Counted from the stretch's first letter, positions 44,787 through 55,280 are shown. The stretch is 64,000 nt of DNA from Arsenophonus nilaparvatae (GCF_000757905.1 NZ_JRLH01000005.1), one strand, 5' to 3'. Made by a program: numbers and translations. Notes: generated by a model not told the origin, from the sequence alone.

Positions 44787-45706
44787 ATGAAAATATTAAT
44801 TATTGGCGCAACTGGTTATATTGGCTCAGCTATCGTTGAGAAACTGAAAACCCAACCTGTTGAGCTTTATGGGTTAGTGAGATCAACCTCCGCTGCGGAA
44901 AAAATAAAAAAAATGGCTATAACACCAGTATGTGGTGATATTTTGAAGCTTGATAGCTTAAAACCTATGGTGAAAAAGTTGATGCGGTTATCTATAGCGC
45001 GATGCCAGGTGTATTTGGTGATGAAACATCGGTGTTTGAACATGATTATTTAGCTGTTGAAACCATTATTACCGCTATGAGAGGGACAAATAAAACTTTT
45101 ATTTACTCCAGTGGTGCGATGGTATTGGCTGATTTACAGACTGTTGGTGGCGAAGGCACTGCATTGGCCGAAGATCATGTTGCTAAGGCTCCTCCGACAT
45201 TTATAGTTAAAAGAGTACAAACTGAGAATTTAGTTTTAAATGCAGCTAAAAATGGAATAAGAACCATCGTGATTAGGATCCCTCATCCGTATGGCAAAGG
45301 TGGCAACTTTATTTTACCTTTCTTAATTGGTGAGGCATTACAACATAATAAGTTATTTTACATTAATAATGGTGACAATATGTTGTCGTTTGTGCATGTG
45401 CAGGATTTAGCGGAACTCTATTGGTTAGCATTAGAAAAATCAGCGGCTGGCGAATTATATCATCCCTCTAGCTTTCAGATGAAAGTTAAAGATCTTGTTA
45501 TGATGATTAATAAAAAAATGGCAATAAAGCGAACGGTTGCCAGCATAAATTTTGCACATGCTAAACAGCTATGGGGCGAAACTGTATCGCTCGTCATTGG
45601 AGTGAATGGCAATTTAAATAGTGATAAAGCAAGAGAGTTATTAGGATGGATACCTAGTCATCATTCAATTGAAGAAGAAATTGTTACGATTATAAGTAGG
45701 TCTTAA
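44787..45706 (+). pseudogene. NAD(P)-dependent epimerase/dehydratase (atypical SDR), frameshifted
   Basis: The first frame (44787-45053) carries the Rossmann start MKILIIGATGYIGSAIVEKL. The second (45002-45706) carries the rest: TFIYSSGAMVL, RIPHPYGKGGNF, NMLSFVHVQDLAELYWLAL and the C-terminal end. Near 44970-44980 one missing base separates them: one extra T after ATGGT would restore ...MVEKVDAVIYSAMPGVFGD and a protein of about 306 residues. The junction reads GTG AAA AAG, so a low level of -1 frameshifting is possible, but the preceding base is G rather than the A of efficient slippery sites. Probably a recent pseudogene. The substrate of the intact enzyme is unknown. A MarR gene lies downstream. 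Confidence 0.82.
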
Positions 45707-45961
45707 GAAGATAAATCTGTAGCTGGCGTATTAATTAATGCGACATTGAATGGCCAGGTTAGCTTACGATTATAATTTAAGTTAACAAGATATTGCGTTA
45801 GAAATAACAAAATATTAGGTAAAAAATAAAGTCGACTGAAATTGCACTCTTAATATTAAAATTTGCCGCTGACTTCTCTTTAAGCCAGGATTTTATTAGA
45901 CTGATCATAAAGAAATTTTGCCTTAGTAAATTATTCATATATTAGGAGTGCATTAAGCGAA

Positions 45962-46384
45962 ATGTTTTTTTATAAATTTATTCATCAAACCGATCTGTTA
46001 CTAACATGTAAAATAAAAGAGATACTGAGTCCGTTTAATTTATCACCAGAACAGTTATTGATTATGAAATGTTTATGGGAAGAGGATGGAATAAATCAAA
46101 CCATTATTTCTGATAAATTAATTAAAGATAAGACCGGTATTACTCGTATGCTAATGCACCTGGAAAAAAAAGGTTTTATATACAAAGTAGTACCTGAAAA
46201 CAACCGCCGGATTTCTAATGTTTTTTTAACGGAAAAAGGGAAACAATTAGAGCAGCAGTTAATAAAAACTTCCTTTTCAATATGTGAAAAAGTTAGTTAT
46301 GGATTAACTGAAAAAGAAATTAATAATTTGATAGAAATACTGACAAAAATACAAAATAATCTAAATAATAACGATCTTTTTTAA
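45962..46384 (+). CDS. MarR-family transcriptional regulator
   Basis: A 140-residue winged-helix protein. LSPEQLLIMKCLWEEDGINQTIISDKLIKDKTGITRMLMHLEKKGFIYKV is the MarR recognition region, and NRRISNVFLTEKGKQL is the wing. Such proteins repress nearby genes and respond to small phenolic or oxidising ligands. It lies 255 bases after the broken SDR gene in the same direction, so the two may form an acquired pair. The target is unknown. Confidence 0.85.
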   Translation: MFFYKFIHQTDLLLTCKIKEILSPFNLSPEQLLIMKCLWEEDGINQTIISDKLIKDKTGITRMLMHLEKKGFIYKVVPENNRRISNVFLTEKGKQLEQQLIKTSFSICEKVSYGLTEKEINNLIEILTKIQNNLNNNDLF

Positions 46385-46917
46385 ATAATTATTCAATTTT
46401 GACTATCCTTTGCGTTCTTATCGATTTTGCGCTCTTAATGATCGATCAGCCAATCTTTCATAACAGGAAAACCATCGCCGAACATTTTTTAATCTTTACA
46501 TGCTTAAACAATAGGCTATTAAAAATCTGAACGCTATGGTTAAAATAATTTCTTTGCTGCCACCCACAATAAATAACAATATAAATATACAAAAACGACG
46601 GCCACTATTTATTGTATTGTGATATTAAAGCAATCAATTTTGCTAGCTAACAGGCTCATCTTTTTTGATAAAATATTTAGTCGCAACTCGATGGATTTAA
46701 AATGAGGCTATAGTCAGTAAATCGATTATTTATAGTAATATAAATTGATGTTTTGATATAAATGAACAGAAAAAAAAGAATAAATAATGACTCTGATATG
46801 AAAATTAGCGCGATATAAAAAATATTTTGTTAGGATAGGCTATTGTAATGGGATAATGGTATCCATTTATTGAATGTTTAGTTAAATTAATGTTGAATTT
46901 TATTGTTGGAGAAATGC
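46385..46917. other. Spacer upstream of folE
   Basis: About 530 AT-rich bases without a supported gene. A 10-bp inverted repeat (ACAATAAATA at 46566-46575 and TATTTATTGT at 46606-46615, 30 bases apart) is the only structure noticed. Confidence 0.4.
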
Positions 46918-47586
46918 ATGTCATCGCTCAGTCAAGAAGCGCATCTTGTTCGTAAAGCACTAGAAGCTCGTGGTCTTGAAACCCCTCTTTGCGGTCAATC
47001 TCTTTCCTCAAATGAGCGTAAACAACAGATTGAAGGGCACATGAGTGAAATTATGCGTTTACTTAATCTCGATCTTAAAGATGATAGCTTAGTGGAAACA
47101 CCTAAGCGCGTTGCTAAAATGTATGTTGACGAAATTTTCTCAGGCCTCGATTATAATAATTTTCCTAAAATTACTTTGATCGAAAATAAAATGGATTTCG
47201 ACGAAATGGTAACGGTTCGTGATATTACGTTAACTAGTGTTTGTGAGCATCATTTTGTCACTATCGATGGTAAGGCGACAGTGGCCTATATTCCAAAGGA
47301 TAAAGTGATTGGTTTATCTAAAATTAATCGTATTGTTCAATTTTTTTCTCAACGGCCACAAGTTCAGGAGCGCTTGACCCAGCAGATTTTAATTGCGCTA
47401 CAAACTTTATTAGGTACAAGTAATGTCGCGGTTTCAATTGATGCTGTTCATTATTGTGTGAAAGCCAGAGGCGTTCGTGATGTAAGCAGCAGCACTATGA
47501 CAACCTCGCTAGGTGGTTTATTTAAATCAAGTCAAAATACCCGTCAGGAGTTTTTACGCAATATTTCTCGCCTGCGTTACCGCTAA
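46918..47586 (+). CDS. folE: GTP cyclohydrolase I
   Basis: FolE converts GTP to dihydroneopterin triphosphate, the first step of folate synthesis. The 222-residue protein has the zinc ligands in SVCEHHFVTIDGKATVAYIP and in HYCVKARGVRD, and the block GLSKINRIVQFFSQRPQVQERLTQQI. The ATG has TGGAGA 7 bases upstream and gives the E. coli length; an upstream TTG is rejected. yeiB follows after 3 bases, so the two are probably co-transcribed, as in E. coli. Confidence 0.97.
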   Translation: MSSLSQEAHLVRKALEARGLETPLCGQSLSSNERKQQIEGHMSEIMRLLNLDLKDDSLVETPKRVAKMYVDEIFSGLDYNNFPKITLIENKMDFDEMVTVRDITLTSVCEHHFVTIDGKATVAYIPKDKVIGLSKINRIVQFFSQRPQVQERLTQQILIALQTLLGTSNVAVSIDAVHYCVKARGVRDVSSSTMTTSLGGLFKSSQNTRQEFLRNISRLRYR

Positions 47587-47589
47587 TTA

Positions 47590-48738
47590 ATGTTTGTTAT
47601 TAAAGCCAGACGGCAGCGGATTGAACAAATTGATCTGCTGCGTGCAAGCGCTATTTTTGCAATTTTGCTGGTTAATATTTTTGCTTTTGCGCTACCTGAA
47701 TTAGCTTATGTGAATCCAGTTTATATTGCTAGCACAACAGCCGGGGATATTTGGTGCTGGGTATTTTTGAATATCTTTGTGCAGGGAAAATTTCTGGCAA
47801 TTTTTAGTTTGTTATTTGGTGCAAGTTTTGAATTTTTGTCTAAGCAGGGTTTATATTGGAATCAAATTCGTCTGTTTGTATTGGCTATTATTGGTCTGCT
47901 GCATGGCATTGGGTTATGGGATGGCGATATTCTATTGCCTTATGCTTTGACGGGGCTATTGGCAATAAAATTTATTCATTTTAATAACACTAGGCAGCTC
48001 TATTATAAATCTATTGTTATTTATTTATCCGGCATAATTATTTTTGGCAGTTTTAGTTATTTTACCGATGTTTCGTCATTTTGGTATCCAGCAGAAAATG
48101 ATTTTACTAATGAGATCAACATTAAAATAGCGGGCGGATGGAAAGCATTCTTATATCGGGCTGAATCGGTAGCACAAAGATTAATTATGTTAGTGATCGA
48201 TTATGGTTGGCAGTTATTGGCATTAATGATGGCTGGTGCAGCATTAGTGAGAATTGGCTGGTTAACGGGAAATTTTTCTTTGTTTCATTATCGCTATGTT
48301 GCTTATTGGACAATCCCATTAACTATTTTTATTCAACTCTGTTCTATTGCCATCCAGTATTACTATGACTGGAGTTATATTGTAACTGGGTTATTAGGTT
48401 TTATTATTAATCAGATTATTATTCCGGTTCAAGTTATTGGCTATATTGCTATTATTTATGGTTTTTGGCCACAAATAAAAAATATCTTCATTATTAAATG
48501 CCTGCAATCAGTTGGCCTTATGGCTTTAACTAGCTACTTATTACAGACGCTGATCTGTACCACTATTTTTTATCGGTTTGGTTTTTTTGCTCAATTTGGC
48601 CGTTTAGCATTACTTAGCTTTGTGCCGCTGATTTGGTTCATTAATATTATATTTGCCATCAGCTGGTTGAAATATTTTAAGCAAGGGCCAATAGAGTGGT
48701 TATGGCGTTATTTAACCAATAAATTCGCTACTTGCTAG
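47590..48738 (+). CDS. yeiB: DUF418 family inner membrane protein YeiB
   Basis: A 382-residue membrane protein with about nine or ten hydrophobic helices. RIEQIDLLRASAIFAILLVNIFAF at the N-terminus and QSVGLMALTSYLLQTLICTTIFY plus QGPIEWLWRYLT near the end define the DUF418/YeiB family, which resembles membrane acyltransferases. No function has been shown. It follows folE directly and is convergent with sanA, 6 bases apart, where the palindrome AGCTGAAA/TTTCAGCT lies. Confidence 0.9.
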   Translation: MFVIKARRQRIEQIDLLRASAIFAILLVNIFAFALPELAYVNPVYIASTTAGDIWCWVFLNIFVQGKFLAIFSLLFGASFEFLSKQGLYWNQIRLFVLAIIGLLHGIGLWDGDILLPYALTGLLAIKFIHFNNTRQLYYKSIVIYLSGIIIFGSFSYFTDVSSFWYPAENDFTNEINIKIAGGWKAFLYRAESVAQRLIMLVIDYGWQLLALMMAGAALVRIGWLTGNFSLFHYRYVAYWTIPLTIFIQLCSIAIQYYYDWSYIVTGLLGFIINQIIIPVQVIGYIAIIYGFWPQIKNIFIIKCLQSVGLMALTSYLLQTLICTTIFYRFGFFAQFGRLALLSFVPLIWFINIIFAISWLKYFKQGPIEWLWRYLTNKFATC

Positions 48739-48744
48739 CTGAAA

Positions 48745-49443
48745 TTATTTCAGCTCTTCAGGTAAAACGGCAGGATATCCGTTGATACCATCAGGCATTT
48801 TTATCGCTGCGGGAATAGATTCCTGTTGTCCCAAAAAGCGGGGTTCACTTTTTAATATATAGAGATCAATTAGGGCATTAATACGGGCAAAAACCTCGCG
48901 TAAACGAACTTTAATGATTTTTTTGGGTGAGGAAACTGCATAGCACTGTGCATCAATCCCTTTTTTCATAGCGATAAATAATGCTCTTTCACAATGGAAA
49001 CGTTGGGTAATAATAGTAAAATTGTTAGTGGCAAACACTTGGTGAGTTCGGACAACCGAATCCAATGTTCTGAAGCCTGCAAAATCTAACACAATTTTTG
49101 CCGCTGGGATACCAGCTGAGATCAGATCTCTACGCATGGTGATAGGTTCATTATAATTGTAATGGGCATTATCACCGCTAACCAGTAAGTATTTTATTTT
49201 ACCGCTATTATAAGCGTTAATGGCACCTTGAATTCGATACTTATAGTATTCATTAGGTAAACCAGCAGAATAATATTTTGACGTACCTAAAATCATACCA
49301 ACGCTGCGAGGTGGTAATTTTTTTACATCATCATAGATATAGTCAGCAGTTTTCCAACTAATCCAACGATCGAATGCTAGAGTAGCAACGATTGCTGTTA
49401 CTATAATGGTAAGTAAGCTATAAATAAGGAATTTCCTCATCAT
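48745..49443 (-). CDS. sanA: Envelope barrier protein SanA (DUF218)
   Basis: A 232-residue inner-membrane protein with one N-terminal helix and a DUF218 domain in the periplasm. VGMILGTSKYYSAGLPNEYYKYRIQGAINAYNSGKIKYLLVSGDN and FTIITQRFHCERALFIAMKKGI match E. coli SanA. It is needed in E. coli for vancomycin exclusion at high temperature and for envelope permeability control. The start is one of two adjacent ATGs. E. coli cdd, which lies next to sanA there, is absent. Confidence 0.92.
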   Translation of the reverse strand: MMRKFLIYSLLTIIVTAIVATLAFDRWISWKTADYIYDDVKKLPPRSVGMILGTSKYYSAGLPNEYYKYRIQGAINAYNSGKIKYLLVSGDNAHYNYNEPITMRRDLISAGIPAAKIVLDFAGFRTLDSVVRTHQVFATNNFTIITQRFHCERALFIAMKKGIDAQCYAVSSPKKIIKVRLREVFARINALIDLYILKSEPRFLGQQESIPAAIKMPDGINGYPAVLPEELK

Positions 49444-49803
49444 TTATGCCTATAGATTACAGGATAGAGAAAGTCAGCTTAATAAGGGCTATTTTACTTA
49501 TTATCATGTGCGGCCCCTGATTAATTCAACAGCTTATTGCTAGATAAGACTTATAATAGTCAGAAGGCAGCAAGTTTGTAAATACGATATTCAGACTAGC
49601 TGAAATTACCTCCAATTAGTTGCTTTAACACATTGTTCAAGGCTACTGTGGCGACTGACTAGATTGGATTTAAATTTATTCAGCCAAAATAACCTAAAAA
49701 TTAAAGTTACCGCCCGCCAGTGAGATAGTGAGATTAATTTTTCTACATAAAATAGACAGAAAGTGATTAATATGTTGTTGATTCATTTTTTATAGCTAAT
49801 CAT
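49444..49803. other. Spacer between sanA and yohK
   Basis: About 360 bases where E. coli carries cdd. I found no remnant of cdd and no other feature. Confidence 0.4.
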
Positions 49804-50499
49804 TTAATGTAATAAATCGATTATTAAAGGAAAAATGAAAGGGGCAATTAATGAGGTGATTATGCCACACGTCATTAATGCGAGAGAACTATAGGCACCT
49901 TCAATGTAGTTTATCTCGGCGCTACGTGCAGTACCTACTGCATGTGAGGCTGCTCCCATCGCTAATCCTCGAGCAATAGGTTTTTTTATCCGCAAAAAAT
50001 TAAACAGTAAATGCCCAAACATAGCACCAAAAATGCCAACTAAAATCACACAAGCTGCACTGATGGCTGGTATGCCGCCAATCCCTTGTGAAACCGCCAT
50101 CGCAATCGGTGTTGTAACAGATTTTGGTAATATTGAAGCAGCCATTTCGACGCTCGCGCCTGTCCATAACGCAATAGCGGTTCCTGTGACCATAGCAATC
50201 AGACTCCCAATAAAACAAACACTAATAATGGATTTCCATTGGGCACGAATTTGATGTAATTGCTCGTATAATGGCAAAGCCAAGGCGATAACTGCCGGCT
50301 GTAACAAATCATTGAGAATACGGCTACCAGAGAAATAATGGCTATATGAAGTATGTGTTATTAGTAAAGTAGCAATAATGATAGTGATTGAAATTAACAG
50401 CGGATTTAAAATAGTTAATCGGTATTTTTGGGATAATTTTCTCGCTAATAAGAAAACGATAATAGTAAAAGGTAGTGACCACCAGATATGATTTAACAT
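49804..50499 (-). CDS. yohK: LrgB-like membrane protein YohK
   Basis: A 231-residue LrgB-family protein with about seven helices. NPLLISITIIIATLLITHTSY, LLQPAVIALALPLYEQLHQIRAQWKSI, PKSVTTPIAMAVSQGIGGIPAISA and GMGAASHAVGTARSAEI-like sequence match E. coli YohK. LrgAB-type pairs are linked to murein hydrolase control or to organic acid export. It lies five bases after yohJ. Confidence 0.92.
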   Translation of the reverse strand: MLNHIWWSLPFTIIVFLLARKLSQKYRLTILNPLLISITIIIATLLITHTSYSHYFSGSRILNDLLQPAVIALALPLYEQLHQIRAQWKSIISVCFIGSLIAMVTGTAIALWTGASVEMAASILPKSVTTPIAMAVSQGIGGIPAISAACVILVGIFGAMFGHLLFNFLRIKKPIARGLAMGAASHAVGTARSAEINYIEGAYSSLALMTCGIITSLIAPFIFPLIIDLLH

Positions 50500-50504
50500 T
50501 GTTG

Positions 50505-50957
50505 TTACTCGTTATTTGGCCTATTTTTTTGCTTAATTTGTTTTTTCTGCTGCTTACCAGCATCCGAGGTATTTATATTAGGGTCACGATGAATACAGTG
50601 TGAGCTATAAGCAACAATAATCATAATAATTAAGGTACTAATAATGCAGGAGAGTAAAATAGGGATAATTTGTTGGCTAAGCATATCATAATAATTCATT
50701 ATGCCTACCCCGATTGGAATAAATAGCAATGTCATATTTTTGAGTAGCAAATGACAGCCCGGTTGTATCCAGTGGACAGGTATGATTTGGACGGTTAATA
50801 AGCTAAACAACACCAGCATGCCAATTATACTTCCAGGCAGAGAAAAAGGCAGTAAATTTGATATTAGGTTTCCTATTATTAGGCAGAGATAAATGAGTAA
50901 AAAAGCGCGTAAATATTGCCAACTAATATAAAAGATATTTTTGCAAAACAACATCAT
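50505..50957 (-). CDS. yohJ: LrgA-like holin-type protein YohJ
   Basis: A 150-residue membrane protein with four helices: ISWQYLRAFLLIYLCLIIGNLIS, LPFSLPGSIIGMLVLFSLL and LLFIPIGVGIMNYYD match E. coli YohJ (132 residues). The ATG at 50957 has AGGA six bases upstream; the longer frame to 51062 adds 35 residues without homology. The C-terminal tail is longer than in E. coli and rich in Lys, Gln and Asn. First gene of yohJK. Confidence 0.9.
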   Translation of the reverse strand: MMLFCKNIFYISWQYLRAFLLIYLCLIIGNLISNLLPFSLPGSIIGMLVLFSLLTVQIIPVHWIQPGCHLLLKNMTLLFIPIGVGIMNYYDMLSQQIIPILLSCIISTLIIMIIVAYSSHCIHRDPNINTSDAGKQQKKQIKQKNRPNNE

Positions 50958-51089
50958 ACCAGTCCTATAACAAAACATACTGATAATACAATTAGCCCAC
51001 TTAATGTGCCAGGCTGGTGTAGTCACTGGGATTAAAAATGGCGAAAATACAATTGTCGCCATTTTGATTTAATGCTTTTTATTGTTAAT

Positions 51090-53117
51090 CTATTTTACTT
51101 GCATGCCGGGCTTGGCGCCAGCATCTGGAGTTAATAGAAAGATATCTTTGTTACCAGGACCGGCGGCTAATACCATCCCTTCTGAAACGCCAAAACGCAT
51201 TTTTCGTGGTGCTAAATTAGCGACCATGATCGTTAAGCGCCCTTCAAGTACTTTCGGATCAGGATAAGCCGCGCGAATACCAGAAAAAACTTGTCGGCTG
51301 CTATCACCTAAATCTAATTGGAGTTTTAGCAGCTTATCGGAGCCTTCGACGAAATCAGCTTGCTTAATCAAAGCAACTCGTAAGTCGACTTTGTTGAAGT
51401 CATCAAAACTGATGACATCTTGGAAAGAATTTTCGCAATCTTGTTGATTAGTCATTGTTTGCGCCGTTATATTTTCGCTAGATGCCGCTAACATAGCGGT
51501 TACATTGTTCATTTCGATTCGCTGGAATAAGGTTTTAAATGGCGTAATTTCATGATTTAGCAAAGGGTCGCTAATATCATCCCAGTTTAGTGAAATATTT
51601 AAAAAAGTTTCTGCCCGGTTGGTGAGTCCCGGTAATATAGGTTTTAAATAAGTCATTAGCACGCGAAATAAATTGATACCCATCGAACAGATATCATGTA
51701 AATCTTGTTCGCGACCTTCCTGCTTAGCAACTACCCAGGGTGCTTGCTCATCGATATAACGATTGGCTAGATCGGCAAGTAACATAATTTCACGAATCGC
51801 CTTATTGTATTCACGATGACAAAATTGTTGACCAATTTTGTCTGCTGCGGCAATAAATTGCTGGTAAAGCTCAGGAGCTGCAAGTTGCGATGATAACATA
51901 CCATCAAAGCGTTTATTGATGAATCCAACATTGCGAGCCGCGAGGTTGACGACTTTATTCACGATGTCGCTATTTACCCGTTGGACAAAGTCTTCTAAGT
52001 TAAGGTCAATATCATCAATGCGGGAAGAAAGCTTAGCGGCATAATAGTAACGTAAACAATCAGCATCCAGCTGATCTAAATAGGCGCGCGCGGTAATAAA
52101 TGTACCCCGTGATTTGGACATTTTTGCGCCATTTACAGTGATATAACCGTGAACAAAGATATTGGTAGGCTTACGATAACCACTACCTTCTAATATTGCT
52201 GGCCAAAATAGGCTATGGAAGTAGACAATGTCTTTACCGATAAAGTGATAAAGATCGGCAGTAGAATCTTTGTGCCAATAACTATCGAAATCAATATTGG
52301 GTTGTTTGTCACATAGATTTTTAAATGTCCCCATATAACCAATAGGAGCGTCTAACCAGACGTAAAAATATTTGCCATGCTCATTAGGGATTTCAAAACC
52401 GAAGTAAGGGGCATCACGAGTAATATCCCATTGCTGTAAACCCGCCTCAAACCACTCTTGCATTTTATTTGCCACTTGTGGTTGCAAAGCCCCTGAGCGT
52501 GTCCAAGTTTGCAGCATATGACTAAATGCGGGTAAATCAAAGAAAAAATGCTCTGTTTCACGCATTTCAGGCGTTGCACCAGAAATCACCGAGTGGGGAT
52601 TGATAAGTTCTGTTGGGTTATAAGTTGCTCCACAGACCTCACAATTATCACCGTATTGATCAGCGGCTTGGCATTTTGGGCAACCCCCTTTAACAAAGCG
52701 ATCAGGTAGAAACATACCTTGCTTAGGATCATAAAGTTGCGAGATAGTTTTGTTTTTGATATAGCCACTCTTTTTTAGTGTTAAATAAATTTGTTCAGAT
52801 AATGTTTTATTTTCTACACTATGAGTTGAATGGTAATTATCATAACTAATGGCAAAGTCAGCAAGATCATGTTGATGTTCCTGATTTACTTTACTAATCA
52901 TCTCCTCAGGCGTTATACCTAATTGCTGAGCTTTTAGCATAATTGGAGTGCCATGGGCATCATCGGCACAAATAAAGTAAACCTGCTTGCCGCGCATTCG
53001 TTGATAACGAACCCAAATATCGGCCTGAATATGCTCTAACATATGGCCAAGGTGTATTGAACCGTTAGCATAAGGTAACGCACAGGTTACCAAAAGTTTT
53101 TTCGCGACTTGAGACAT
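51090..53117 (-). CDS. metG: Methionyl-tRNA synthetase
   Basis: MetG charges initiator and elongator tRNA-Met. The 675-residue protein (E. coli 677) has the class I motif HLGH in YANGSIHLGHMLEHIQAD, KMSKS, the zinc knuckle CPKC...CEVC (about 146-162), the anticodon-binding helical domain, and a C-terminal tRNA-binding OB-fold domain (about 575-675, FDDFNKVDLRVALIKQA) for dimerisation. Divergent from mrp, as in E. coli. Confidence 0.98.
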   Translation of the reverse strand: MSQVAKKLLVTCALPYANGSIHLGHMLEHIQADIWVRYQRMRGKQVYFICADDAHGTPIMLKAQQLGITPEEMISKVNQEHQHDLADFAISYDNYHSTHSVENKTLSEQIYLTLKKSGYIKNKTISQLYDPKQGMFLPDRFVKGGCPKCQAADQYGDNCEVCGATYNPTELINPHSVISGATPEMRETEHFFFDLPAFSHMLQTWTRSGALQPQVANKMQEWFEAGLQQWDITRDAPYFGFEIPNEHGKYFYVWLDAPIGYMGTFKNLCDKQPNIDFDSYWHKDSTADLYHFIGKDIVYFHSLFWPAILEGSGYRKPTNIFVHGYITVNGAKMSKSRGTFITARAYLDQLDADCLRYYYAAKLSSRIDDIDLNLEDFVQRVNSDIVNKVVNLAARNVGFINKRFDGMLSSQLAAPELYQQFIAAADKIGQQFCHREYNKAIREIMLLADLANRYIDEQAPWVVAKQEGREQDLHDICSMGINLFRVLMTYLKPILPGLTNRAETFLNISLNWDDISDPLLNHEITPFKTLFQRIEMNNVTAMLAASSENITAQTMTNQQDCENSFQDVISFDDFNKVDLRVALIKQADFVEGSDKLLKLQLDLGDSSRQVFSGIRAAYPDPKVLEGRLTIMVANLAPRKMRFGVSEGMVLAAGPGNKDIFLLTPDAGAKPGMQVK

Positions 53118-53335
53118 AGTAAGGATCTAATTCCCATAAAAATTGAACAATAATTTGATGTTAACTGATTGCGTTTTTTCCGGCTAGGCCTGAACATGAA
53201 TAATCAATCATTATTTTATCGTAATTTTGCTTGATAAGCGTCGTTTTTATTATCTATTTATCTTAATTAAATTGTTCTCTGGTATGATGTAGTGATTAAT
53301 TGTTGATAATTTAATACTAAATAAAAGGAGCTGCG

Positions 53336-54451
53336 ATGAATTCAGGATCCTTCAAACAAACAAAAGCAAAAAAGTTAACTCAGCAAGTTGCTGAGGTTTT
53401 AGACACATTTTCTCATCCGACACTGCAAAGTAATCTGAGTACATTAAAGGCATTATGTCATTGTGTATTACTCGATGATGTTTTACATATTGAATTAGTC
53501 ATGCCCTTTGCCTGGAAAACACCTTTTAAGTTATTAATTGAGCAGCTGACACCGCAATTACGAAAAATAACTGGCGCGCAAACAGTAGAGTGGGAATTAC
53601 GTCATAATATCAATACATTACGTAGAGCGAATAATTTGCCTGGTATTAATGGAGTGCGTAATATTATCGCTGTTAGTTCAGGTAAAGGAGGGGTTGGCAA
53701 ATCAACCACGACAGTGAATTTGGCGTTGGCATTAGCGCAAGAAGGAGCGAAGGTAGGTATTCTGGATGCTGATATTTATGGTCCCTCTATTCCGACTATG
53801 TTGGCAACTAAAAATCAGCGGCCCACATCACCTGATGGGCATCATATGGTACCTATAATGGCTTATTATGGGCTAGCGACTAATTCAATTGGTTATTTGA
53901 TTAATGATGATAATGCGATGATATGGCGTGGTCCAATGGCTAGCAAGGCTTTGATGCAAATGTTACAGGATACCGAATGGCCAGATTTAGATTATTTAGT
54001 GATTGATATGCCACCTGGAACTGGTGATATTCAATTAACCTTAGCACAGAATATACCCGTTACCGCGGCGATTGTCGTTACCACACCACAAGATATTGCT
54101 TTGCTTGATGCGATGAAAGGCATCGCGATGTTTGACAAAGTAAAAGTGCAGGTATTGGGTATTGTTGAAAATATGAGTCTACATATTTGTAGTAATTGTG
54201 GTCACGTAGAGCCTATTTTTGGTTCAGGTGGAGCAGAAATATTGGCTGAAAAATACCAGTGCAAGCTGTTAGGTAAGATCCCATTACATATTTCTTTGCG
54301 TGAGGATTTAGATCAAGGTCAACCGACAGTAATGCGCGATCCTGATGGTGAGTTCGCTGATATTTATCGAGAAATAGCATCGACAATTTCTGCTCAGATG
54401 TATTGGGCAGGAGAAAAAATTCCCACTGAAATTGCTTTCCGAGCTATTTAA
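53336..54451 (+). CDS. mrp: Iron-sulfur cluster carrier protein Mrp/ApbC
   Basis: A 371-residue ParA-type ATPase that holds and transfers Fe-S clusters. It has an N-terminal DUF59-like domain, then the deviant Walker A SSGKGGVGKSTTTVNLALALA (about residue 113), LDADIYGPSIP, DMPPGTGD, and the cluster-binding CxxC in HICSNCGH. AAGGAG precedes the ATG. It is divergent from metG by 218 bases, the E. coli arrangement. Confidence 0.95.
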   Translation: MNSGSFKQTKAKKLTQQVAEVLDTFSHPTLQSNLSTLKALCHCVLLDDVLHIELVMPFAWKTPFKLLIEQLTPQLRKITGAQTVEWELRHNINTLRRANNLPGINGVRNIIAVSSGKGGVGKSTTTVNLALALAQEGAKVGILDADIYGPSIPTMLATKNQRPTSPDGHHMVPIMAYYGLATNSIGYLINDDNAMIWRGPMASKALMQMLQDTEWPDLDYLVIDMPPGTGDIQLTLAQNIPVTAAIVVTTPQDIALLDAMKGIAMFDKVKVQVLGIVENMSLHICSNCGHVEPIFGSGGAEILAEKYQCKLLGKIPLHISLREDLDQGQPTVMRDPDGEFADIYREIASTISAQMYWAGEKIPTEIAFRAI

Positions 54452-54505
54452 ACTGATTAACTCCATAGCTTATTGATTGAAAATAAATATGTAGTGGTAA
54501 TTATT

Positions 54506-54540
54506 ATTAGGTCTTGTTATGAAAATTAGCCAGACCTAAT
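54506..54540 (+). terminator. Possible terminator after mrp
   Basis: ATTAGGTCT and AGACCTAAT form a perfect 9-bp stem with a 17-base loop, followed by TTTAAATG. The long loop and short T run make it only moderately convincing. Confidence 0.5.
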
Positions 54541-54638
54541 TTTAAATGCTGGCAGATACTACAATAAGCCCTTATAATTCCGGCGCTCATAATATTTAAT
54601 TATATTAATTTCTATTATTTAAACTCAGGTTATTTAAA

Positions 54639-55280
54639 ATGGCTGATCCAGCACATAAGTGCGCTATTGTCGGTATATCAGGTGCTTCAGCATCGGGTAA
54701 AAGTCTTATTGCGAAAACGCTTTATCATGAATTACGTACTCAAGTGGGTGACCACAATATTGGTGTGATTACTGAGGATTGTTACTATCGAGATCAACAT
54801 GACATGCTGATGGAAGAACGAGTGAAAGTAAATTACGACCATCCCAACTCAATGGATCATGATTTGCTTTTTCATCATCTTCAATTGTTGAAGGCAGGAA
54901 AAGGCATTGATCTGCCACAATATGATTATACTCAGCATACACGTAAGCGAGAGAGCATTTTTTTTCAGCCTAAAAAAGTGATTATTATTGAAGGTATTTT
55001 ATTATTAACCGATAAGCGCTTACGTAATAATATGGATTTTGCCATTTATGTTGATACGCCACTGGATATTTGCTTAGTAAGAAGAATTAAACGGGATGTC
55101 AATGAACGAGGAAGAACATTAGATTCTGTTATTGAACAATATACTAAAACTGTTCGTCCAATGTTTCTTCAATTTATTGAGCCATCGAAACAATATGCAG
55201 ATATTATTGTTCCTCGTGGCGGAAAAAATCGAGTGGCGATTGATATTCTAAAAGCTAAAATAGGGGAGTTCTGCCAATAA
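54639..55280 (+). CDS. udk: Uridine/cytidine kinase
   Basis: Udk phosphorylates uridine and cytidine for pyrimidine salvage. The 213 residues (E. coli 213) carry the P-loop GISGASASGKS, TEDCYYRDQ, the substrate region YDHPNSMDHDLL, IIIEGILLL and VRRIKRDVNERGRTLDSVIEQY. dcd follows 43 bases later, the E. coli order, giving two pyrimidine genes together. Confidence 0.97.
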   Translation: MADPAHKCAIVGISGASASGKSLIAKTLYHELRTQVGDHNIGVITEDCYYRDQHDMLMEERVKVNYDHPNSMDHDLLFHHLQLLKAGKGIDLPQYDYTQHTRKRESIFFQPKKVIIIEGILLLTDKRLRNNMDFAIYVDTPLDICLVRRIKRDVNERGRTLDSVIEQYTKTVRPMFLQFIEPSKQYADIIVPRGGKNRVAIDILKAKIGEFCQ

